Below are positions 1 through 4,257 of a stretch of 6,309 bases of DNA, one piece after another (within the stretch, counting starts at the first letter, position 1; every line of letters starts with the position of its first letter). Origin of the DNA: Bdellovibrionales bacterium. GTDB taxonomy: Bacteria > Bdellovibrionota > Bdellovibrionia > Bdellovibrionales > JAMPXM01. The stretch spans positions 1-6,309 of the forward strand of contig SXSP01000463.1 of the NCBI GenBank assembly GCA_005792225.1, read 5' to 3'. The position numbers and the translations under genes are program-made. The notes beneath the pieces were generated by a model, which saw only the letters and a list, made by a program, of their open reading frames with translations, was not told where the DNA came from and ran no database searches.

Positions 1-761
1 CGCGTGAAGGCGTGGAGAGCCGGGTCCGTCGGCATGAAACCCTCACCCACCCCGAGAAATTGAACTCCGGTCACTTGCGCGGGCTTGGCTTGGCCCCTAA
101 CATCGAAGACGATCATCGGTTCGGGCTGAAGATCAACGGGCCCCTTCAACACGGTAACGTATGGCAAAACGAGCGTGTGAACTTTCAATCCCGGAACGAT
201 CGCGTGTTCCTTGTAGAACGATCCGAGGTAATTTCGCATTTTCGCGGCGATCTGGTCGACGAGCGCTTGATTTTTCTTTTCGCCGAGAACGTGACCGAAC
301 TCGTGGAAGAGAATCTGCATGGCATCGAGGAGACCAAACGATGTGGTCGGATCATTAATCATCTTGAGGTTGAACCAGATGTCGCCATCCATCTTGGCCG
401 TTCGTTCGGTCTTATCCGGCGCGATGATGAAATCCTCGGATTTATCTGAGAAGCGAAGCTTGATCTGGGTTCGCATCGACGTTCGATCCGAACCGGGCTC
501 GATGGGAGGACCGAGGCGAACGAATCGTTGAATGATGGTGTTTCCGACCTTAAAAAATTCCGCGCGCTCATTAGGGGTCAGCTGATCGAGGAAAGTGTCG
601 CTCCCGGAGAGTATAAACAGGGTTCCGAAAAATCCCTCGTATGCCGAGCTCACAAAGGCCCGACGATCCACGGGTTCTCCGTGCGCTAAAGCGCCAAACA
701 ACGTCAAAAAGATCGACAGCAGGGCGATACTCATCGCCCTGAAGACGCGCATACGAAACAT
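1..761 (-). CDS. Secreted putative metalloprotease-like protein (HEFGH motif), partial at the C-terminus
   Basis: This is an open frame of 253 codons that is still open at the left edge, so its C-terminus lies outside the window. The N-terminus is a clear signal peptide: basic MFRMRVFR, a hydrophobic stretch at about residues 10-23, and an ALA cleavage site at residues 24-26. Residues 153-157 read HEFGH, inside the context LLDAMQILFHEFGHVLG, which has the HExxH form of zincin active sites. The downstream stretch NQALVDQIAAKM (164-175) could supply a third metal ligand such as D169; that assignment is a guess. An in-frame TGA at 771-773 limits the start to ATG 761, 752 or 734. None has a good ribosome-binding site, and 761 is given as the longest. 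The start is only 34 bases after the preceding gene, so it is probably co-transcribed. I do not recognise a named family. A non-catalytic HExxH occurrence by chance is possible, but the secreted context makes a real protease plausible. Confidence 0.72.
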   Translation of the reverse strand, partial: MFRMRVFRAMSIALLSIFLTLFGALAHGEPVDRRAFVSSAYEGFFGTLFILSGSDTFLDQLTPNERAEFFKVGNTIIQRFVRLGPPIEPGSDRTSMRTQIKLRFSDKSEDFIIAPDKTERTAKMDGDIWFNLKMINDPTTSFGLLDAMQILFHEFGHVLGEKKNQALVDQIAAKMRNYLGSFYKEHAIVPGLKVHTLVLPYVTVLKGPVDLQPEPMIVFDVRGQAKPAQVTGVQFLGVGEGFMPTDPALHAFT

Positions 762-795
762 GCTGATTGATCAAAGCAAGGACTTCGCCAAGAAA

Positions 796-1596
796 CTAGC
801 GACGGACCCGCTTTACGATGCGTGCCTGGAGAGCGCCGGCTTCGACTTCCTCGTCTTGGCGAGCGGTGAAATACACCTGAAGTTCCCCCGCAAAAGAGCC
901 GCTCGCGGAGCAATCCCACTCAATTCGACCTAAGGCAACGGCTTGATTCTCCGAAAGCACCTGAACATCAGCGAAATCCAGCTGCACCGCCGAGGGTTCT
1001 CGGCAATCGAGGGCGGAAAGAACGTGACCTGAGAGATCGACTGTCGTGGTTTTTCCTTCGAGCGAAACGAAAGTTTCGCTGCTCGCTCGTGTTTGCACTT
1101 TGAGCGTGTGAAAGAAGAAATTTCCGAAAACGAGTTGGACCGAAATAGATTCGAGATCCTGAGCGACATCACGAAAGACGGTTTGCGCAAGGCGCGAAGA
1201 GTTTGTGGAATCAAGCGACTGGGTTGCCATCAATCGAGCCTGAAGAACAAGCGCCGCGATCTCGGAGAAACTTTTCACCTTAGGATGCGGACCTACTTGA
1301 TAGAGTTCGCACGATGAAATGCGAACCTGACGGCTTGAGAGAACTTCGACGCCCGATTGGCGGCAGGTCGGATCGAATTGAAGATCCACGCTCGCCATCG
1401 CAGCCCTCTCGATAAGTGATGCTTCCTGGAAAGTGAATTCGCAAACCGCAGGGCTCTTTACGCACGCACTCACCTGCCTCCCCATCGTGATGTTCGCGGA
1501 GTAGGCTTGCATTTCGCCGAAACCGCCGCCTTTTCCAACCCCCTGTACACCAGCGTGGGCGTTCAACATCATAAGTAATAGCGCGAGAAACTTCAT
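796..1596 (-). CDS. Secreted six-cysteine protein of unknown function
   Basis: This gene encodes 266 residues that I do not recognise. It begins with a short, textbook signal peptide: MKF, then a run of Leu/Met, then an AHA cleavage site at residues 13-15. A glycine-rich stretch follows (GVQGVGKGGGFG, 16-27). The predicted mature protein has six cysteines, at about 45, 52, 78, 96, 198 and 229, enough for three disulfides after export. The C-terminal half (about 150-245) alternates hydrophobic and polar residues as beta-strands do. The tail is strongly basic (RIVKRVRR). Its ATG overlaps the stop of the upstream regulator as ATGA, and an AAGGAG ribosome-binding site lies 7 bases before it, so the start is secure and translation is probably coupled. 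Being encoded directly behind a regulator suggests it is a partner or target of that regulator. No transmembrane helix is visible after the signal peptide. Confidence 0.85.
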   Translation of the reverse strand: MKFLALLLMMLNAHAGVQGVGKGGGFGEMQAYSANITMGRQVSACVKSPAVCEFTFQEASLIERAAMASVDLQFDPTCRQSGVEVLSSRQVRISSCELYQVGPHPKVKSFSEIAALVLQARLMATQSLDSTNSSRLAQTVFRDVAQDLESISVQLVFGNFFFHTLKVQTRASSETFVSLEGKTTTVDLSGHVLSALDCREPSAVQLDFADVQVLSENQAVALGRIEWDCSASGSFAGELQVYFTARQDEEVEAGALQARIVKRVRR

Positions 1597-2408
1597 TTCG
1601 TGGCTCCTTCGTTTGAACGCCAGATGGGAAAACTTTGAATCGTGACCGCTTGAATACAGTCACCGCCCGGCTCGTGGGCGTACCGATTGAGAGTGTCGAG
1701 GACGGACTTACGAATATCCGCTAGCAACTTCTCAACTTGGTTGGAAGGAACCGAATAGATGAACGACTGGCTGTCGTGATGGATCGATTCGTTTTCTTCG
1801 AGGGCTTTTTGCGCGAGTTCCAAAATTTGAGATTGAAAGGTTTTAATCGCCGCGGAGGGACCGTCGTCTCCGAAATAGTTGGTGCTTTGATCCGGCTTCA
1901 GGCCTTGAGCAGTTTCTTTCAAAAGTTCCAGGCGTAGGAGCCGCTTCACCGCGGCACTAGCTGTCGAGGAGGAGATGTTGAGATCGCGAGAGATCACGCG
2001 TGAGTCAACGGCATCCTTGAGGAGACAAAGTTCGATGATCGCCAAGTGGTACCAGTCGCTGATGCACTTGAAGGCGTCGAGCGAGTATCGGTAGGCCCCA
2101 TCTTTCGTTCGCGCCTTCGCCCGCATCTGAGCTGACTGGCGAACGCCCGGGTCGCGGTCAAAACGCGCGAGTATTAAATCTCGAAAATGCTCTTTTCTCT
2201 TGAAGCTCCAGTTGAGTTTCGTCGAGAGATTCTCGATTCGCTCCTCCGACATGCCGACGCGAGACTGAAGAAAATCATTGAGGCTTGAAGGACTGATCGA
2301 GAGATCCCGTGCGAAGGCCCTCATCGAATAAGAGGGCCGCCGGGCGCGCCGCAGTTCGTGCTCGAACTTAATGTAGTCACGCGGATCTTTAAAGAAGAGC
2401 TCTGCCAT
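1593..2408 (-). CDS. TIGR02147/DUF4423-type DNA-binding transcriptional regulator
   Basis: This is a 271-residue cytoplasmic protein with the architecture of the TIGR02147 family. The N-terminus opens with DPRDYIKFEHELRR (8-21). A Cro/CI-like helix-turn-helix follows (about 28-66; SMRAFARDLSISPSSLNDF), then a segment rich in basic residues (67-105). The DUF4423-like part contains a second, winged-helix type DNA-binding segment (about 133-165; SRVISRDLNISSSTASAAVK). The family's typical ending, a strand leading to SFPI, is at 254-262. I place the start at ATG 2408 because GGAG lies 6 bases upstream of it. An in-frame ATG at 2420 would add MERP but has no ribosome-binding site. The gene is first in a leftward operon and diverges from a lipoprotein operon across a palindrome-rich spacer, so autoregulation and control of both operons is a reasonable inference. 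The effector is unknown. Confidence 0.88.
   Translation of the reverse strand: MAELFFKDPRDYIKFEHELRRARRPSYSMRAFARDLSISPSSLNDFLQSRVGMSEERIENLSTKLNWSFKRKEHFRDLILARFDRDPGVRQSAQMRAKARTKDGAYRYSLDAFKCISDWYHLAIIELCLLKDAVDSRVISRDLNISSSTASAAVKRLLRLELLKETAQGLKPDQSTNYFGDDGPSAAIKTFQSQILELAQKALEENESIHHDSQSFIYSVPSNQVEKLLADIRKSVLDTLNRYAHEPGGDCIQAVTIQSFPIWRSNEGATK
1604..1609 (-). promoter_or_regulatory. Ribosome-binding site of the six-cysteine protein, inside the regulator gene
   Basis: On the minus strand this reads AAGGAG, 7 bases before the ATG at 1596 and within the last codons of the regulator. Together with the ATGA overlap it supports coupled translation of the two proteins and fixes the start of the secreted protein. 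Confidence 0.8.
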
Positions 2409-2414
2409 TGGCCG

Positions 2415-2418
2415 CTCC
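2415..2418 (-). promoter_or_regulatory. Ribosome-binding site deciding the regulator start
   Basis: On the minus strand GGAG lies 6 bases before the ATG at 2408. The alternative ATG at 2420 overlaps this site and has no purine-rich stretch of its own at a proper distance, so 2408 is the better start. Confidence 0.65.
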
Positions 2419-2461
2419 ATCTAGCATCAACTTGAACCGGTGGCAAGACTCGCCCGCGCGT

Positions 2462-2479
2462 TTCGTGACCGTTCACGAA
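2462..2479. repeat. Inverted repeat 1, candidate operator
   Basis: The arms TTCGTGA (2462-2468) and TCACGAA (2473-2479) are exact reverse complements, separated by the 4 bases CCGT. The 7-bp arms and short spacer fit a site for a dimeric helix-turn-helix protein. Its right arm shares four bases (2476-2479) with the left arm of the next inverted repeat, so the two elements could be bound side by side or exclude each other. Confidence 0.6.
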
Positions 2480-2498
2480 CGTACACTTTGTACGTTCG
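2476..2498. repeat. Inverted repeat 2, candidate operator
   Basis: The arms CGAACGTAC (2476-2484) and GTACGTTCG (2490-2498) are perfect 9-bp reverse complements around the 5-base spacer ACTTT. This is the strongest palindrome in the intergenic region and the best candidate binding site for the neighbouring DUF4423-type regulator. If transcribed it could also fold as a small hairpin, but it lacks a following U-run and lies upstream of genes on both sides, so a terminator role is unlikely. Confidence 0.68.
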
Positions 2499-2553
2499 AT
2501 GAGAGGAGTTTTCTAGATCTCCAAAACGGGCGCGTGTACCAAATCTTTAAACC

Positions 2554-2560
2554 AAAGGAG
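2554..2560 (+). promoter_or_regulatory. Strong ribosome-binding site of the first lipoprotein gene
   Basis: AAAGGAG is followed by 5 bases and then ATG at 2566. It is a near-consensus site, suggesting efficient translation of the first lipoprotein, and it confirms the start. Confidence 0.8.
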
Positions 2561-2565
2561 TTCAT

Positions 2566-3501
2566 ATGACTTTCGCATTGAAACTCGCGACTGCGGGTTT
2601 GCTCTTATCGCTCACCGCGTGTTCCGCGAGCATCACATCAAGTGGTGACGGCCTTTCGGGTGGATCCGCCGACGGCCGCGTTCTGAAAGAATCGAGTGAT
2701 CCCCTCTCAGGCATCGTGGATCAAAAATCTTGGCGGGCCCAGAAAGCGATCGCGCGTTTCGAACAGGGTGAATACTCCGTTACAATCGCCGGAGCTGATG
2801 CGGTACTCACCTGCGGAAATTTTTTCCCGATGGCGCCTCACGTGGCGTTCGTCGTTCCCAATGGTCCCGGCCGCTACCCGTATGATGGCTCGGGCGGTGG
2901 TCGTCTCGTGAACTTCATTTTTCCGTATACAACCCCGAATGGTGGGGGCTCGGATAACGTCCTGGCCTCGAAATCTTTGATCGTCGTCGACGAACTCAAA
3001 GACGGCGTCATGCGAGGAAAAGTTTCCGCACTCTCGCCGACTTCGACTGATCATTCCTACGAGCTCGCAGGAAAATTTGAAGCTCAGATTTGCAACGGGC
3101 CCGCAGGCCCCCTCAGCGTGACGGCGAAGGGAGCCGCGGGTTTCGATGTCGCCTACGTCGAGGCTGTTCCACTCTCGACCAGCACCTACGAACTTCGCTT
3201 CATGAACAAGATTCCCTCCCGAAAATGCGAGAAGTGGTCGGCCTGGATGATGAACGAAGTTCCGATCAAGTACGTGACCTTGCGCGCACCCGCCAAGGTC
3301 GGGGCCATCACCGTTGCGCCGGAAGTCGTTGAGTACGGGAGCCAAGCGAATTCTGGCGGATGGTCAACCGCGTACTTTCTAGGCTCGGCCGAAGTGACGA
3401 GTTTGTCGAATTCAAAGATCGGCTACTCACTCAACGTGAAAAGCCAAGCCAGCGATGAAATCGTCGTCATAGGTCAAGGTACGGCCGAAATCTGTCCTTA
3501 A
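2566..3501 (+). CDS. Lipoprotein with two apparent repeats of one domain
   Basis: This gene encodes 311 residues. The N-terminus is a lipoprotein signal peptide with lipobox LTAC, giving lipidation at Cys19. The next residues are SA, with no Asp at +2, which under the E. coli Lol rule predicts the outer membrane. A low-complexity Ser/Gly linker follows (about 20-37). The rest looks like a duplicated unit. Unit 1 has Y70, C83 and C176 (ending AQIC). Unit 2 has Y208, C221 and C310 (ending AEIC). The Tyr-to-Cys distance is exactly 13 in both units, and the Cys-to-Cys distance is 93 against 89. Both also carry a VSALS or VTSLS stretch before the last strand. Each unit therefore probably has one disulfide and a beta-rich fold. 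I recognise no named family. It is the first gene of a three-lipoprotein operon. Confidence 0.87.
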   Translation: MTFALKLATAGLLLSLTACSASITSSGDGLSGGSADGRVLKESSDPLSGIVDQKSWRAQKAIARFEQGEYSVTIAGADAVLTCGNFFPMAPHVAFVVPNGPGRYPYDGSGGGRLVNFIFPYTTPNGGGSDNVLASKSLIVVDELKDGVMRGKVSALSPTSTDHSYELAGKFEAQICNGPAGPLSVTAKGAAGFDVAYVEAVPLSTSTYELRFMNKIPSRKCEKWSAWMMNEVPIKYVTLRAPAKVGAITVAPEVVEYGSQANSGGWSTAYFLGSAEVTSLSNSKIGYSLNVKSQASDEIVVIGQGTAEICP

Positions 3502-3511
3502 AGGGGGAAAT

Positions 3512-3874
3512 ATGAAATCCAGTTTACTTGTTCTGCCGTTTCTTCTCGGCGCCTGCGCGTCAACTCAGGTTGCTAAACAATTTCGATATATCAGCTACGA
3601 GGACACGCCCACTCCGCAAAAGTCCGTAGGCAATATCGAAGGACGGGATTGCTCATGGTCCGTTCTCGGCTACTCTATGGGCCAGCCAACCGTGAGGTCT
3701 GCCTTTTCAAACGCGGTCGCCCAAAGGACGGAGGGATTCATTCCCGGTCAGTCGGGCGAGACAAAAGGATCTCAGCTGAAAACTTTCAAAAACGTGACCG
3801 TTGAAGATGACGGGTTTCACGCTTGGGTCGTCGGCCGCACTTGCGTGGTGGTCGCGGGAGAGGGGTATCTATGA
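3512..3874 (+). CDS. Small lipoprotein, first of a paralogous pair
   Basis: This gene encodes 120 residues. The signal peptide ends in lipobox LGAC, so Cys15 is the predicted lipidated residue, followed by AS (outer-membrane type sorting). The mature domain begins about residue 37 with KSVGNIEGRDC (37-47) and ends with RTCVVVAGEG (109-118). The two mature cysteines, C47 and C111, could pair. The layout (a conserved Gly/Cys strand, a helix-like middle around 59-72, a final strand ending near V.G.G) is loosely like TRL-type small lipoproteins, but I would not assign the family without a profile search. It starts 10 bases after the previous gene with an AAGGGGG ribosome-binding site (3501-3507). 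Its stop overlaps the next gene's start. The two small lipoproteins share their key motifs, so they probably arose by duplication. Confidence 0.85.
   Translation: MKSSLLVLPFLLGACASTQVAKQFRYISYEDTPTPQKSVGNIEGRDCSWSVLGYSMGQPTVRSAFSNAVAQRTEGFIPGQSGETKGSQLKTFKNVTVEDDGFHAWVVGRTCVVVAGEGYL
3859..3865 (+). promoter_or_regulatory. Ribosome-binding site deciding the start of the second small lipoprotein
   Basis: AGAGGGG lies 5 bases before the ATG at 3871, inside the end of the upstream gene. It favours this ATG over the in-frame ATG at 3823, which would put an Arg/Gly-rich stretch ahead of an otherwise perfect lipoprotein signal peptide. Confidence 0.7.
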
Positions 3875-4200
3875 AATGGGTCGCACTCATCATGATCTTG
3901 AGTCTCTCCGCCTGCGCCACACGGAGTGTAAAGGTGATGGACGCGAGTTGGGTTTCTATGAAACACGCGCGTTCGCCACAAAACATCGCGGCTTTAAAGT
4001 CAGTGGGCACGATCGAGGAACGCTTCTGCCAAGAGAGCTGGAGCGGCTCGTACGGACTCATGGATGAAGTCGTAAAACTTGCTGAAAAGAAACACGGCAT
4101 CGACTACATTCGAAATGCGTCGTTCACGAAGGAAGTCGGCCACCAGTGCGCGACGGTCGTCGGCGAAGGCTTCCGGATCGACGACAAGGTCACGCGATAG
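3871..4200 (+). CDS. Small lipoprotein, second of a paralogous pair
   Basis: This gene encodes 109 residues. I start it at ATG 3871 because this gives a clean lipoprotein signal peptide (MKWVALIMILSLSAC, lipidated Cys15, then AT) and because the ATG overlaps the previous stop as ATGA with a ribosome-binding site in place. The open frame continues upstream to 3823, but that extension would bury the signal peptide. The mature part holds KSVGTIEERFC (43-53) and HQCATVVGEG (91-100), matching KSVGNIEGRDC and RTCVVVAGEG of the gene before it. The middle is shorter than in the paralog (40 against 64 residues between the two cysteines) and contains a helix-like segment followed by GIDYIRNASF (76-85). 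Function is unknown. Tight coupling to the paralog suggests the two are made in similar amounts and may act together. Confidence 0.85.
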   Translation: MKWVALIMILSLSACATRSVKVMDASWVSMKHARSPQNIAALKSVGTIEERFCQESWSGSYGLMDEVVKLAEKKHGIDYIRNASFTKEVGHQCATVVGEGFRIDDKVTR

Positions 4201-4205
4201 CAAAG

Positions 4206-4242
4206 CGAGCTGCGCGGCCAGAGTTATGGCGCGCGCAGCTCG
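4206..4242. terminator. GC-rich stem-loop between convergent genes, probable bidirectional terminator
   Basis: The arms CGAGCTGCGCG (4206-4216) and CGCGCAGCTCG (4232-4242) are perfect 11-bp reverse complements. Inside them GCC (4217-4219) can pair with GGC (4228-4230) across a one-base bulge, leaving an 8-base loop. It occupies most of the 57-bp gap between the lipoprotein operon and the convergent GH13 gene, the expected place for a shared terminator. There is no U-run on the right side and only a short TTT on the left, so it is not a classic intrinsic terminator. It may instead stop readthrough or protect 3' ends. Confidence 0.6.
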
Positions 4243-4257
4243 GCTCAAGCCAGATCC

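Larger units (their letters stand above)
2409..2565. promoter_or_regulatory. Divergent intergenic control region
   Basis: This 157-bp spacer separates the leftward regulator operon from the rightward lipoprotein operon and must contain the promoters of both. Its centre (2462-2498) is occupied by two overlapping inverted repeats, annotated separately. I could not find a convincing -35/-10 pair in either direction. The right end carries the ribosome-binding site of the first lipoprotein gene. A regulator gene directly beside such a region commonly controls it, which is an inference here. Confidence 0.6.

Noticed and set aside
12..449. Rightward open frame of 145 codons at the left edge
   Set aside because: It is antisense to the leftward gene that has a signal peptide and an HEFGH motif. 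It has no ribosome-binding site or recognisable protein features.
2408..2450. Possible leftward promoter TTGCCA-N17-TAGATG
   Set aside because: The -10 box would overlap the ribosome-binding site and place the transcript start at the start codon of the regulator, with a poor -10 match.
2476..2498. Inverted repeat 2 as an intrinsic terminator
   Set aside because: It lies upstream of genes on both sides and has no U-run after either arm. An operator is the simpler reading.
2489..2517. Possible rightward promoter TTGTAC-N17-TCTAGA
   Set aside because: Each box matches only about half of the sigma-70 consensus and part of the first lies in the palindrome. It is not reliable enough to annotate.
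2707..3345. Leftward open frame of 212 codons within the large lipoprotein gene
   Set aside because: It is rich in Arg, Gly and His, as antisense frames of GC-rich genes are, and it lies wholly inside a gene with a strong ribosome-binding site and lipobox.
3823..3870. Longer N-terminus for the second small lipoprotein (ATG at 3823)
   Set aside because: It would add 16 Arg/Gly-rich residues before a perfect lipoprotein signal peptide, and the ATG at 3871 has its own ribosome-binding site and the ATGA overlap.
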